From Chloroflexota bacterium (GTDB lineage Bacteria; Chloroflexota; UBA6077; JACCZL01): a stretch of 64,000 nt of DNA. The notes under the pieces were generated by a model. The model was given only the letters and a program-made list of their open reading frames with translations. It did no database searches and was not told the DNA's origin. The translations under genes were made by a program, and so were the position numbers. Below, in pieces: positions 33,098 to 42,358 of this stretch (its first letter is position 1; each line of letters starts with the position of its first letter). Location: the NCBI GenBank assembly GCA_020850535.1, contig JADZEM010000217.1, positions 1-64,000 on the forward strand, read 5' to 3'.

Positions 33098-34144
33098 TTA
33101 CTCTGGCGCCGGCCCCGACGACTCGCGCTGCATCAGCCGCGTGTGGAGCACCGTCTTCTGGGGCGTCGGGGCCGTTCCCCGCAGCAGCTCGACCAGCCGG
33201 CGCACGCCCAGCACGCCCATCTCGCGGCGCGGGATGCTGACCGTCGTCAGCGGCGGGATCGTCGAGGTCGCCTCGTCCACGTCGCCGATGCCGACCACGG
33301 ACAGCTCGGACGGCACGCGAACTCCTGCCCGGTGCGCCACCAGCAGGGCGCGAGCGGCCAGCCGGTCGTTGGCCGCCACCAGCGCCGTCGGGCGACGGTC
33401 CGGCGGCAGGGCCAGGAACCCGGCCATCTCGATCTCGCCAGCCCGTGGCTCGCCGGCCCGCCCTTCGGAGAGATGCGCTGGCGGCATCAGGCTCAGGTCC
33501 GGCCCGATGCCGGCCTCGGCCAGCGCGTCGGCATAGCCGCTCTGCCGGTGGACGAACTTTCGATAGGCCCGCGAGCCGGCGATCATCCCGATGCGCCGAT
33601 GCCCCAGGTCGAGCAGATGCCGGGTGGCGACGTACCCGGCCCCGTAGTTGTCCGCGACAACGGCGTGGACGTCGTGCCCGATGATGTAGTTGTCCACCAG
33701 CACAGTCGGCAGGCCGGTCCGCTCCAGGAGGGAGATCCGCTCGTCGGTCATGTCGCCGCCGCTCACCACGACGAAGCCGTCCACCTCGTCACGGGCGGCC
33801 CGCGCCACGTCGTCGATGGTCTCGGTCTCCGGCTCGAAGGCGTGCAGCCAGACCGCCAGCCTGAGCGCCTTGGCCTCGGCCTGGATGCCGGCCAGAATCT
33901 CGCCGTAGTAGTAGTCGGTGAAGATCGGGATGCCGCGTCCCTCGATCACCAGCCCGAGCCGATGCCGCCGGGTCTGTCGGCCCGGCCCGAGCGGCCGGGC
34001 GTACCCGAGATCCTCAATCGCCTGCCGCACGCGTGCTCGACGGTCGGCCGAGACGCCGGGCTTGTCGGCCAGCACCAGCGGCACTGCCGAGACAGGCACG
34101 CCAGCCGCCTTCGCAATGTCGCGCATGGTTGGACGCGCCCGCAC
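33098..34144 (-). CDS. LacI-family transcriptional regulator
   Basis: A 348-residue repressor/activator. The N-terminal HTH reads TMRDIAKAAGVPVSAVPLVL with the DKPGVSADRRARVRQAIEDLGY hinge-side helix, then a periplasmic-binding-protein-like ligand domain follows. In the HTH, VPLVL replaces the more usual VSRVL, which could alter DNA contacts. GTG 34144 keeps the standard spacing to the HTH; ATG 34126 is an alternative. It is divergent from the amidohydrolase operon, and an AAACGTTT dyad sits between them, so it most likely controls that operon and itself. Confidence 0.93.
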   Translation of the reverse strand: MRARPTMRDIAKAAGVPVSAVPLVLADKPGVSADRRARVRQAIEDLGYARPLGPGRQTRRHRLGLVIEGRGIPIFTDYYYGEILAGIQAEAKALRLAVWLHAFEPETETIDDVARAARDEVDGFVVVSGGDMTDERISLLERTGLPTVLVDNYIIGHDVHAVVADNYGAGYVATRHLLDLGHRRIGMIAGSRAYRKFVHRQSGYADALAEAGIGPDLSLMPPAHLSEGRAGEPRAGEIEMAGFLALPPDRRPTALVAANDRLAARALLVAHRAGVRVPSELSVVGIGDVDEATSTIPPLTTVSIPRREMGVLGVRRLVELLRGTAPTPQKTVLHTRLMQRESSGPAPE

Positions 34145-34189
34145 GCTCCGCCTCGCCCCCGAACCCGCGCCTCCACAGGCGGCAGGATC

Positions 34190-34197
34190 AAACGTTT
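34190..34197. promoter_or_regulatory. Candidate LacI-family operator
   Basis: AAACGTTT is a perfect palindrome with the central CG preferred by most LacI-family regulators. It lies 46 bases from the regulator start and five bases upstream of the -35 element of the divergent operon. Confidence 0.6.
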
Positions 34198-34201
34198 CGC
34201 C

Positions 34202-34230
34202 TTGACACTGTCACAGACTACAGGTATCGT
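34202..34230 (+). promoter_or_regulatory. Promoter of the amidohydrolase-transport operon
   Basis: A consensus TTGACA (34202-34207) and TATCGT (34225-34230) are 17 bases apart. Transcription would start near 34237 and give an A-rich leader with ACAAGA repeats before the AGGGGAGAG ribosome site. Confidence 0.75.
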
Positions 34231-34283
34231 AAGGCAAGAACAGAACAAGAACAAGAACAAGAACAAAACACACAGGGGAGAGG

Positions 34284-35393
34284 GTGTCGTTGAGTTCTGT
34301 GGGTGTTGACGCGCAACATCGCGTGATGATTCCGGGCGCGGCTGGCCTGCCCATCATCGATTGTGACCTCCACAATCAGGCGCCGAGCACGCAGGCGCTC
34401 ATGCCGTACCTCCCCGAGTTCTGGCGCGACGCCGTCGAGCAGACCGGCTTCAAAGGTCCGACCGACGATGCGTATCCGCCGGGCCTGCCGACCTCGATCC
34501 GCCCGGGCAGCCGGCCGAAAGGCGGCGGACGGCCCGGCACGACGGTCGAGCAGGTCCGCGAGCAGGTGCTCGATCCGTGGAACGTCGAGATCGGCATTTT
34601 GAGCTGCTCCTACGGGGTGGACGGCATCCACAATCCGTTTGGCGCGGAGGCGTTCTCGCGCGCCGCCAACGATTGGCAGATCGAGCACTGGCTGGAGCGG
34701 GACTCACGCCTGCGCGGCTCGATCGTCGTGCCGATCCAGCACCCTGACATGGCCGCTGCCGAGATCCGCCGCGTGGGCGGCCACCCGGGCTTCGTCCAGG
34801 TGGCGCTGCCGGCCCGCGCCGAGCGCCCGTACGGCAACCGCCGCTACCTGCCCGTCTTCGAGGCAGCGCTGGAGCACGATCTCGTCGTCAGCATCCAGTT
34901 CGGCGGCTCGCCGGGCGTGCCGCCGACCTCCGCTGGCTGGCCGACCCACTACGTCGAAGAGTGGGTGGGGATGGCGAGCGTCTTTCAGTCCCACCTGATG
35001 AGCCTCGTCTCCGAGGGCATCTTCGACCGCTTCCCCACGCTGCGGGTGGTCTGCGTCGAGAGCGGCTGGACCTGGCTGCCGGCCATGCTCTGGCGGCTCG
35101 ACAAGGAGTGGAAGGGCCTGCGCCGCGAGGTGCCGTGGGTCAGGCGCGCCCCCTCCGAGTACATCCTCGAACACGTCCGATTCACGCTCCAACCCGTCGA
35201 TGCGCCGCCCGAGTCCGAGTTCCTGCTGGAGACGCTCGATCAGCTTGGCTCAGATGATCTGCTGCTCTTCTCCACGGACTGGCCGCACTGGCAGTACGAC
35301 TCGCCAGCCGAGGCGTTCCCGCTCGACCTCCCGCCGGCCCTGACCGACAAGATCCTGCGCGGCAACGCCCGCTCCTTCTACAAATTCGCCTGA
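34284..35393 (+). CDS. Amidohydrolase-family (ACMSD-like) metal-dependent hydrolase, first copy
   Basis: A 369-residue TIM-barrel protein of the amidohydrolase-2 group. IIDCDLHNQ forms the first-strand metal motif, FPTLRVVCVESGWTWLP and LLFSTDWPHWQYDSP the later catalytic segments with the conserved Asp. The group includes ACMSD-type decarboxylases and aryl-acid hydrolases. GTG 34284 follows the purine-rich AGGGGAGAG. It shares layout and motifs with the next gene, so they are duplicates that may form a hetero-oligomer or handle successive intermediates. First gene of the operon. Confidence 0.88.
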   Translation: MSLSSVGVDAQHRVMIPGAAGLPIIDCDLHNQAPSTQALMPYLPEFWRDAVEQTGFKGPTDDAYPPGLPTSIRPGSRPKGGGRPGTTVEQVREQVLDPWNVEIGILSCSYGVDGIHNPFGAEAFSRAANDWQIEHWLERDSRLRGSIVVPIQHPDMAAAEIRRVGGHPGFVQVALPARAERPYGNRRYLPVFEAALEHDLVVSIQFGGSPGVPPTSAGWPTHYVEEWVGMASVFQSHLMSLVSEGIFDRFPTLRVVCVESGWTWLPAMLWRLDKEWKGLRREVPWVRRAPSEYILEHVRFTLQPVDAPPESEFLLETLDQLGSDDLLLFSTDWPHWQYDSPAEAFPLDLPPALTDKILRGNARSFYKFA

Positions 35394-35410
35394 GACCCCC
35401 GGAGGACCGT

Positions 35411-36526
35411 GTGACCGCGACGCTGCGACGCCCTCAGTCCGAGCAGCCCGTCAGGCCGACTCTGGTCGACGGCGACATCCACACCACCTTCGCCTCGGAG
35501 AAGGAGCTGCTGAAGTACCTGCCAAAGCGGTGGCACCGTCACCATGAGATGCTCGGACGGTGGTCGTACAGCGGCACCAACTACCCGAAGGAAAGCCCGA
35601 ACGCGGCCCGGGTGGACTCGTGGCCGCCAGCGGGCGGGCCGCCAGGGTCGAATCTGCCCTTCCTGCGCGAGCAGTTGCTGGACGAGTGGGGCATCGACAT
35701 CGCCATCAACAACCCGCTCTTTCACAGCGCCGTGCAGCGGCATCCGCACTACACCGCCGCCCTGGCGCGCGCCATCAACGAGTGGCAGATCGGCGAGTGG
35801 ACCGATCCCGAGCCGCGTATCAAGGCCTCGATCTGCGTGCCGCAGGAGGAGGGCGACCTCGCGGCGGCCGAGATCGACCGGCTGGGCGACGATCCGAACT
35901 TCGTCCAGATCCTGCTGGTGATCCGTGGGGCGGAGCCGCTGGGCCGCCGCCGCTACTGGCCGATCTACGAGGCTGCTGTCCGGCACAACCTGCCCATCGG
36001 CATCCATTTTGGCGGCCAGGGCGGCAACCCGCTGACCGGCACCGGCTGGCCTTCGTACTACATCGAGGATCACACGGGGATGGCTCAGAGCTTCCAGGGG
36101 CAGCTCACCAGCCTGATCTTCGAGGGCGTGTTCGAGCAGTTCCCCACCCTCCGCGTCTGCCTGATCGAGGGCGGGTTCGCGTGGCTGCCGACGCTGATGT
36201 GGCGCATGGACGCCGCCTACAAGCGGCTCCACGAAGAGGTGCCGCACCTGAAGAAGCTGCCCTCGGAGTACATCCGAGACCACATCTGGCTTTCGACCCA
36301 GCCGATGGAGGAGCCGTTCAAGCCGCACCAGTTTACGCAGCTGCTGCGGCACGGCACGCTCGCAGACCGGCTGATCTTCGCGACGGACTACCCCCACTGG
36401 GACTTCGACGCGCCGGACCAGGCGCTGCCGAAGACGAAGCTGCCCGAGGAGTTCGAGCAGAAGCTGTTCTTCCAGAACGCGCTCGATTTCTACGGCGAGC
36501 GGCTCCTGCCGCGCGTGAGGGGCTGA
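35411..36526 (+). CDS. Amidohydrolase-family (ACMSD-like) metal-dependent hydrolase, second copy
   Basis: A 371-residue protein of the same subgroup as its neighbour. LVDGDIHTTF replaces the DCDLHN start, and FPTLRVCLIEGGFAWLP and LIFATDYPHWDFDAP match the catalytic end. GTG 35411 is 17 bases after the previous stop with GGAGGA upstream. The Rieske gene starts three bases after its stop. Such amidohydrolase pairs next to Rieske proteins suggest degradation of an aromatic or heterocyclic acid. Confidence 0.88.
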   Translation: MTATLRRPQSEQPVRPTLVDGDIHTTFASEKELLKYLPKRWHRHHEMLGRWSYSGTNYPKESPNAARVDSWPPAGGPPGSNLPFLREQLLDEWGIDIAINNPLFHSAVQRHPHYTAALARAINEWQIGEWTDPEPRIKASICVPQEEGDLAAAEIDRLGDDPNFVQILLVIRGAEPLGRRRYWPIYEAAVRHNLPIGIHFGGQGGNPLTGTGWPSYYIEDHTGMAQSFQGQLTSLIFEGVFEQFPTLRVCLIEGGFAWLPTLMWRMDAAYKRLHEEVPHLKKLPSEYIRDHIWLSTQPMEEPFKPHQFTQLLRHGTLADRLIFATDYPHWDFDAPDQALPKTKLPEEFEQKLFFQNALDFYGERLLPRVRG

Positions 36527-36528
36527 GC

Positions 36529-37167
36529 GTGGCCGACACGACCGAGCAGCCCGTGCAGGAGTCCATCGCGGATCCGGCCGGCTACGGCGATCCGTCCGTT
36601 GGCGCGTCTCTGGCCAGGAAGCTGGCGGCATCCCAGGTCAGCAACGTCGCGCTCGGCGTCGATGACGGCACGCGCTTCGTGGTCGGCACGGTGGACGACA
36701 TTCCGCCAGGGAGCCGCAAGGTCATCCTGGTCAACGGCCGAGAGATCGGCGTCTTCAACGTCAACGGCGAGTACTTCGCCGTGCTCAATCGCTGCCCGCA
36801 CCAGGGCGGACCGTTGTGCAGCGGCAGGCAGACCGGGTTCCTCGTCGCGCCGCTGCCCGGCGAGTACCAATTGTCGCGGCCCGGCGAGGTCATTCGCTGC
36901 CCGTGGCACGGCTGGGAGTTCGACCTGCGGACCGGGCAGTCCTGGTGCGAGCCGTCAAAGGTGCGCGTCCGGCGCTACGATGTGTCCGTCGAGTCCGGCG
37001 AGACGCTGGTGGCGGCGGTTCCTGGCGAGGACGGGCCGACCGAAGCAGAAACCGATCCGCTTGCGCCGCCCGGATTGGTGAAGGGGCCGTACAAGGCCGA
37101 GACGTTCCCGGTGTCCATCGAGCAGCAGTACATCGTGGTCGACGTGGGCGGTCGGCGTCCATCGTAG
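36529..37167 (+). CDS. Rieske [2Fe-2S] domain protein
   Basis: A 212-residue protein holding one Rieske domain. The cluster ligands are C89-P-H91 and C124-x2-H127 (RCPHQGG and RCPWHGWEFD), with about 32 residues between, longer than usual. No non-haem iron catalytic domain follows, so it is an electron-transfer component or small subunit rather than a complete ring hydroxylase. GTG 36529 directly follows the amidohydrolase stop. An oxygenase partner is not encoded nearby. Confidence 0.9.
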   Translation: MADTTEQPVQESIADPAGYGDPSVGASLARKLAASQVSNVALGVDDGTRFVVGTVDDIPPGSRKVILVNGREIGVFNVNGEYFAVLNRCPHQGGPLCSGRQTGFLVAPLPGEYQLSRPGEVIRCPWHGWEFDLRTGQSWCEPSKVRVRRYDVSVESGETLVAAVPGEDGPTEAETDPLAPPGLVKGPYKAETFPVSIEQQYIVVDVGGRRPS

Positions 37168-37491
37168 GCCACCGTACACCCGGCGGGGAGATCGTCGGGC
37201 AGAGGCGGCGCCGCCGGCGGGCGGCACGGCGCTGACGAGGAGGAGACGGCGCAGACTGGCGTCGAGATCGCGGCCGGGGGTACCCTCCGCCGGCCATCGA
37301 AGAAGAACGGAAGCGAATCAGCGCGCCACCTCAGTGGAGTCGGGGCGGCGCGCCAGCAGCCAGGTGTGGCTGACAGCGGCACGGAGCGGTGCTCTCACGG
37401 CGGCCAGTGACGGCCGTTGATGCTCGGCGCGAATCTGCCTGTGCGCTGCCACCCCCTGACGCTCCAGACGTCACACGTGGGGAGGTGCAGG
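37168..37491 (+). other. Gap between the Rieske gene and the first binding-protein gene
   Basis: About 320 bases with no convincing gene. It is GC-rich with a GGCGGCGCCGCCGG dyad shortly after the Rieske stop that could weaken readthrough. I found no clear promoter. GGAGG at 37481-37485 is the ribosome site of the next gene. Confidence 0.4.
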
Positions 37492-39345
37492 ATGGATCGA
37501 CGACAGCTCCTGAAGGCACTCGGTGTTGGGTTCGTAACGACGGCGAGTCTGCCGCTCTTGCAGGCGTGCGCGCCGAGTGCGCCTGCCCAGAAGCCAGCGG
37601 AGAGCAAGCCGGCCGAGGCCGCGAAGCCAGCGGAGGCGGCCAAGCCCGCCGCCACGACGGCAGCAGCGGCGCCCGCCAAACCAGCCGAGGCCGCGAAGCC
37701 GGCCGAGGCAGCCAAGCCGGCCGCCCAGGCGCCGGCGGCCGCCGCCGGCGCGCCGAAGCGGGGAGGCACCCTGGAGGTCGTGGTTCAGAACGACTGGACC
37801 ACCATGGACGCTATTTACTCGACCTCTGGCTCGGGTGTGGCCGGCATGATCTGCGGCAACTGGATCCTCTGGGACAAGAACGACAAGGGCCAGTGGGGGC
37901 CGGTCCCGGAGATGGTGGCTGAGTGGGATCTGAAGCCCGATGCCGTCACGCTGAAGCTCCAGAAGGGCATCACATTCCACGACGGCACGCCCTGGGATGC
38001 CAAGGCCGCCAAGTGGAACCTCGACCGCGCCGCGTTTGACCCGGCCTCCGGGCTGCGCCCGTTCATGGGCAGCATCGACCGCTCGAAGGAGGACGCTGCC
38101 GAGCTTGAGAAGCTGAAGGCCGATCCGGAGCACTTCACCTTCTCGTCCAAGGCGATCCAGATCGTGGACGACTCGACGATCAAGGTCGCGCTCAGCTCGC
38201 CGTCGCCGGCCTTCATCACCAACATCAGCTCGGCCAACGAGTGGACGAACCCCGTCAGTCCCGACAGCTACAACAAGCAGGGCAAGGCGGCGTTCGCGCG
38301 GAATCCCGTGGGAGCCGGCCCCTTCAAGTTCGTGGAGTGGAAGTCCGGCAGCCACATCATCCTGCAGAAGAATCCGCAGTACTGGAAGAAGGGCGCGGAC
38401 GGTCAGCCGCTGCCGTACCTGGACGGCGTCCGCTACCGGCTCGTGATCGACGACTCGGCCCGCCTGCTGGAGCTCAAGAGCGGCTCGGCGAACTTCACCG
38501 AGCTGATCCAGGGGAAGGACATCAGCGGGGTCAAGTCGGACCCGCAGTTGGCGATCCTCGAATCGCAGGCGTCGGGCAACTTCTACCGCCTGATCTTCGA
38601 CTCGACCAACCCCGAAAGCCCGTTCGTCAAGCACAAGGAGCTGCGGCAGGCGATGCTGTACGCCCTCGACCGCGAGGCGATGGCGAAGACGCTCGGCTTC
38701 GGGTCGGGCTCTGGCGTGAAGTACCTCCTGCCCAAGAGCTCGTTCGCCTACGACCAGGACGAGAAGACGCCGCACTACTGGTTCGACAGGGCCAAGGCGC
38801 AGCAGCTCGTCAAGGACGTGATGACGAAGGATCCGGCCATCGCCAGCGGCGGCAAGATCAACATCACCTTCACCGTCATCGAGCGAGCCGTGGACAAGGC
38901 CCAGTCCGAGATGATCAAGCAGATGGCGGATGCCGTCGGCTTCAACATCACCCTCGAGGTGCTGGAGCGCGCCGCCTGGACCGCCAAGCTCGTGAAGCGG
39001 CCGGGCCAGCCCGGCGGCAAGTTCGAGATGGGGTCGATGCGGAACCCGGTCAAGGGCGACGATCCTGACAACCAGTGGCGGACCTTCTACCATTCGTCCG
39101 GCAGCTTCAACGTGTCCCACCTCGAAGACAAGGAGTGGGACAAGATGATTGACACGGCGGCTACCACGATGGACCAGGCCGAGCGGATCAAGCTCTACCG
39201 GGCCATCGATCAGAAGGCGTTCGACGACGCCTGGTACGGCTGGACCTGGGCGCAGGACTGGAACTTCGTCTACAGCAAGAAGCTGCAAGGCGTCCAGGAC
39301 ACCGTGGCCGGCCGTCACGAATACGCTGCCTACTGGTTCGCCTGA
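37492..39345 (+). CDS. ABC transporter substrate-binding lipoprotein, oligopeptide/nickel type (copy 1)
   Basis: A 617-residue SBP_bac_5 (DppA/OppA-like) protein. The signal has a twin-arginine-like start (MDRRQLLKALG) and lipobox LQAC near residue 26, so it is a Tat-type lipoprotein. An Ala/Lys/Pro/Glu linker of about 60 residues tethers the binding domain, which starts KRGGTLEVVVQNDW and contains GITFHDGTPWDAKAAKWNLD. It is strongly similar to the next gene, including long identical DNA, so the two are duplicates. GGAGG lies six bases before ATG 37492. Ligand probably a peptide or a small aromatic/opine-like compound; unknown. Confidence 0.93.
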   Translation: MDRRQLLKALGVGFVTTASLPLLQACAPSAPAQKPAESKPAEAAKPAEAAKPAATTAAAAPAKPAEAAKPAEAAKPAAQAPAAAAGAPKRGGTLEVVVQNDWTTMDAIYSTSGSGVAGMICGNWILWDKNDKGQWGPVPEMVAEWDLKPDAVTLKLQKGITFHDGTPWDAKAAKWNLDRAAFDPASGLRPFMGSIDRSKEDAAELEKLKADPEHFTFSSKAIQIVDDSTIKVALSSPSPAFITNISSANEWTNPVSPDSYNKQGKAAFARNPVGAGPFKFVEWKSGSHIILQKNPQYWKKGADGQPLPYLDGVRYRLVIDDSARLLELKSGSANFTELIQGKDISGVKSDPQLAILESQASGNFYRLIFDSTNPESPFVKHKELRQAMLYALDREAMAKTLGFGSGSGVKYLLPKSSFAYDQDEKTPHYWFDRAKAQQLVKDVMTKDPAIASGGKINITFTVIERAVDKAQSEMIKQMADAVGFNITLEVLERAAWTAKLVKRPGQPGGKFEMGSMRNPVKGDDPDNQWRTFYHSSGSFNVSHLEDKEWDKMIDTAATTMDQAERIKLYRAIDQKAFDDAWYGWTWAQDWNFVYSKKLQGVQDTVAGRHEYAAYWFA

Positions 39346-39532
39346 CCCGAGGCTACACTGCAAGCTACGGTGCCGGCAGCCTGAGATTCTCAGGGCAGAC
39401 TCGGTCTCGTTCACGCAAGATACACCCACACAATCCAGATCAGCGGCCGACGCCGGCCGCCGGTCGCGCCCCCCGGGCGCACCGTGCGACATCCAGGCTC
39501 AGGACACCGACGTCCACGTTGGGAGGAGACTG

Positions 39533-41383
39533 ATGGATCGACGCCAACTGCTGAAGATGCTCGGCCTCGGGGCCGCGACGGTGGCGACCGTGCCGCTGCT
39601 CCAGGCCTGCGGCCAGAGCGCCGCGCCAGCCCCGGCCAAGCCAGCCGAGAGCAAGCCGGCTGAGGCCGCCAAGCCCGCCGCCACCACGGCCGCGGCAGCC
39701 CCGGCGAAGCCGGCCGAAGCCGCCAAGCCCGCTGAAGCCGCCAAGCCGGCCGAGGCCGCGAAGCCAGCGGCCCAGGCTGCGCCAGCCGGGCCGGCCAAGC
39801 GTGGCGGGACCGCCACCGTCGTGGTGCAGAACGACTGGGTCTCGTTCGACCCGCCGTTCAACACCGCCGAGCCGGGCGGCAGCAACATGATCTACGGCGG
39901 CTGGCTGAACTGGGCGCCCAATGCTCAGGGCGTCTGGGGCGCAGTGCCCGACCTCATCGCCGAATGGGATGCCAAGCCGGACGTGCTGACGCTCAAGCTC
40001 CAGTCTGGCGCGAAGTTCCACGACGGCACGCCGTGGGACGCCAAGGCCGCCAAGTGGAACCTCGACCGGCTGATCTTCCATCCAGCGTCGGGCGTGCGCT
40101 CGAACCTGCGCGGCATCGACCTGTCGAAGGAGGACAACGCCGAGATCGAGAAGATCAAGGCGAACCCGAACGGGCCGTTCACCTTCGAGTCAAAGGCCGT
40201 CGAGGCCGTGGACGCCTCGACGGTCCGCATCCGCTTCACTGGCCCGAACCCGTCGATTCCCAGCATCCTGAGCGGCCCGGGCGCGGCCCCGATCAGCCCG
40301 GCCGCCTACAACGCGGCCGGCAAGGACGCCTACGGCCGCAAGCCGGTCGGCGCGGGTCCGTACCGCTTCGTCGAGTGGCAGTCTGGCAGCCACGTCACCC
40401 TGGAGAAGAACCCCGACTACTGGCGGAAGGGGTCCGACGGCCAGCCGCTGCCGTACATCGACAAGCTGACCTACCGCCTGATCATCGACGACTCGGTGCG
40501 GCTGCTGGAGCTGAAGAGCGGCAACGCGCACTTCACCGAGCTGATCCAGGGCAAGGACATCGGCGGCCTCAAGGGCGAGCCGAGCCTGACCGTGGTCGAG
40601 TCGCAGGTCTCGGGCAACAACTACCGGGTCATCTTCGACGCCACCAACCCCGAAAGCCCGTTCCGCAACGTCAAGCTGCGGCAGGCGATGCTGTACGCCC
40701 TCGACCGCGAGGCGATGGCGAAGACGCTCGGCTTCGCCTCGGGGATCTCGCGCAAGTACCTGCTGCCGAAGGGCTCGCTCGGCTACGACGAGACCGAGAA
40801 GGTGCCGTTCTACACCTTCGACAAGGCCAAGGCCGAGGCGCTGGTCAAGGAAGCCGTCGCTGCCGACACGTCGCTGGCCGGCGCAGACGGCAAGGTCGCG
40901 TTCACGTTCACCGTCATCGACCGCGCGGTGGACAAGGCCCAGTCCGAGATGATCAAGCAGATGGGCGAGGCGGTCGGCTTCAAGATCACCCTGGAGACGC
41001 TCGAGCGCGCCGCCTGGACCGCCAAGCTGGTGAAGCGGCCCGGCCAGCCGGGCGGCAAGTTCGACATGGCCTCGATGCGGAACCCCGTCACCGCCGACGA
41101 TCCAGACGGCCAGTGGCGCTCCTACTTCCACTCGGCCGGCAGCTTCAACGTGGCCCACGTCGAGGACAAGGAGTGGGACAAGCTCATCGACGACGCCGGC
41201 GCGAGCTTTGACAACGCCAAGCGCAAGCAGATGTACCTGGACCTGGAGAAGAAGGCGTTCGACACGGCCTGGTACGGCTGGCTCTGGCAGCAGAACTGGA
41301 ACTGGGTCTTCAACAAGAAGCTGACGGGCTTCGCGGAGCCGGTCACCAACCGCTGGGACTTCACCCAGATGTCGATGTCCTGA
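39533..41383 (+). CDS. ABC transporter substrate-binding lipoprotein, oligopeptide/nickel type (copy 2)
   Basis: A 616-residue paralogue of the preceding gene with the same architecture: MDRRQLLKMLG signal, LQAC lipobox, a longer AKPAE linker, then KRGGTATVVVQNDW and the SBP_bac_5 domain. The permease genes follow seven bases after the stop. Differences concentrate in the N-terminal half of the binding domain, while segments such as LRQAMLYALDREAMAKTLGF are shared. The copies may have diverged in ligand while sharing one permease pair. Confidence 0.93.
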   Translation: MDRRQLLKMLGLGAATVATVPLLQACGQSAAPAPAKPAESKPAEAAKPAATTAAAAPAKPAEAAKPAEAAKPAEAAKPAAQAAPAGPAKRGGTATVVVQNDWVSFDPPFNTAEPGGSNMIYGGWLNWAPNAQGVWGAVPDLIAEWDAKPDVLTLKLQSGAKFHDGTPWDAKAAKWNLDRLIFHPASGVRSNLRGIDLSKEDNAEIEKIKANPNGPFTFESKAVEAVDASTVRIRFTGPNPSIPSILSGPGAAPISPAAYNAAGKDAYGRKPVGAGPYRFVEWQSGSHVTLEKNPDYWRKGSDGQPLPYIDKLTYRLIIDDSVRLLELKSGNAHFTELIQGKDIGGLKGEPSLTVVESQVSGNNYRVIFDATNPESPFRNVKLRQAMLYALDREAMAKTLGFASGISRKYLLPKGSLGYDETEKVPFYTFDKAKAEALVKEAVAADTSLAGADGKVAFTFTVIDRAVDKAQSEMIKQMGEAVGFKITLETLERAAWTAKLVKRPGQPGGKFDMASMRNPVTADDPDGQWRSYFHSAGSFNVAHVEDKEWDKLIDDAGASFDNAKRKQMYLDLEKKAFDTAWYGWLWQQNWNWVFNKKLTGFAEPVTNRWDFTQMSMS

Positions 41384-41390
41384 GGCGCCC

Positions 41391-42341
41391 ATGGCAAGCT
41401 ACATTCTTCAGCGCGTGCTGCAGATGATCCCGGTGATGGTCCTCGCGACGATCATCTCCTTCTCGATCATCTTCCTGCTGCCGGGCGATCCGGCCCTGCT
41501 GATCCTCGGCGATCAGCTGGCGAGCGACCGCACGGTCTACGAGGCGAAGCGCGCCGAGCTCGGTCTCGACCGCCCCTTGCCGATCCAGTACCTCGACTGG
41601 CTCGGCAAGACGGCGCGCGGCGACCTTGGCACCTCGACACGAGATCGGCAGCCGGTCGTGCAGGGTCTGCGCGAGCGACTGCCGGTGACCCTCCAACTGG
41701 CCGGGCTGTCGCTGCTGCTGGCGATCGTCATCGCGATCCCGGCCGGCGTGATCTCGGCCCTCAAGCCGAACTCCGGCTGGGACATCGCGTCGAGCCTGAT
41801 CGCGTTCGGCGGGATCGCCATCCCGAACTTCTGGTTCGGCATCCTGCTGATCTACTTCTTCGCCGTCTACCTGAAATGGCTGCCGCCTTCGGGCTTCGTG
41901 CCGTTCTCAGAAGACCCGGTCCAGAACCTCACCCGTCTCCTGATGCCGGCATTCACGCTGGGCCTGGGCCTCTCGGCGGTGCTGATGCGGCAGACACGCT
42001 CGTCGCTGATCGAGGTGCTGCACCAGGACTACATGACGACGGCGCGTGCGAAGGGCCTGGGGCAGAAGGCTGTCGTGCTGGGGCACGCGCTGAAGAACGG
42101 GCTGATTCCGGTGGTCACCGTGCTTGGCCTGCAGCTCGGGCTGGTGTTCGGCGGCTCGGTCATCACCGAGAGCATCTTCTCGATTCCCGGCATCGGGCGC
42201 TGGGCCGTGGACTCGATCACCACCCGCGACTTTCCGGTGGTGCAGGCGGTCAGCCTCGTGATGGCGGTCGGGGTGCTGCTCGCCAACCTGCTGGCCGACA
42301 TCGCCTACGCCTACATCGACCCACGCATCCACTATCGCTAG
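41391..42341 (+). CDS. ABC transporter permease, DppB-like
   Basis: A 316-residue inner-membrane permease with six hydrophobic segments. ILQRVLQMIPVMVLATIISF opens it, IIFLLPGDPALLILG marks the periplasmic loop, and the EAA-type loop near the end contains TARAKGLGQKAVVLGHALKN, the ATPase contact. It pairs with the DppC-like permease. No ATPase gene is present in the island. Confidence 0.95.
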   Translation: MASYILQRVLQMIPVMVLATIISFSIIFLLPGDPALLILGDQLASDRTVYEAKRAELGLDRPLPIQYLDWLGKTARGDLGTSTRDRQPVVQGLRERLPVTLQLAGLSLLLAIVIAIPAGVISALKPNSGWDIASSLIAFGGIAIPNFWFGILLIYFFAVYLKWLPPSGFVPFSEDPVQNLTRLLMPAFTLGLGLSAVLMRQTRSSLIEVLHQDYMTTARAKGLGQKAVVLGHALKNGLIPVVTVLGLQLGLVFGGSVITESIFSIPGIGRWAVDSITTRDFPVVQAVSLVMAVGVLLANLLADIAYAYIDPRIHYR

Positions 42342-42358
42342 GCTGAAGGAGAACGATT

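Noticed and set aside
36529-37167. Ring-hydroxylating dioxygenase alpha subunit
   Set aside because: Only the Rieske domain is present in 212 residues; the mononuclear iron domain is absent.
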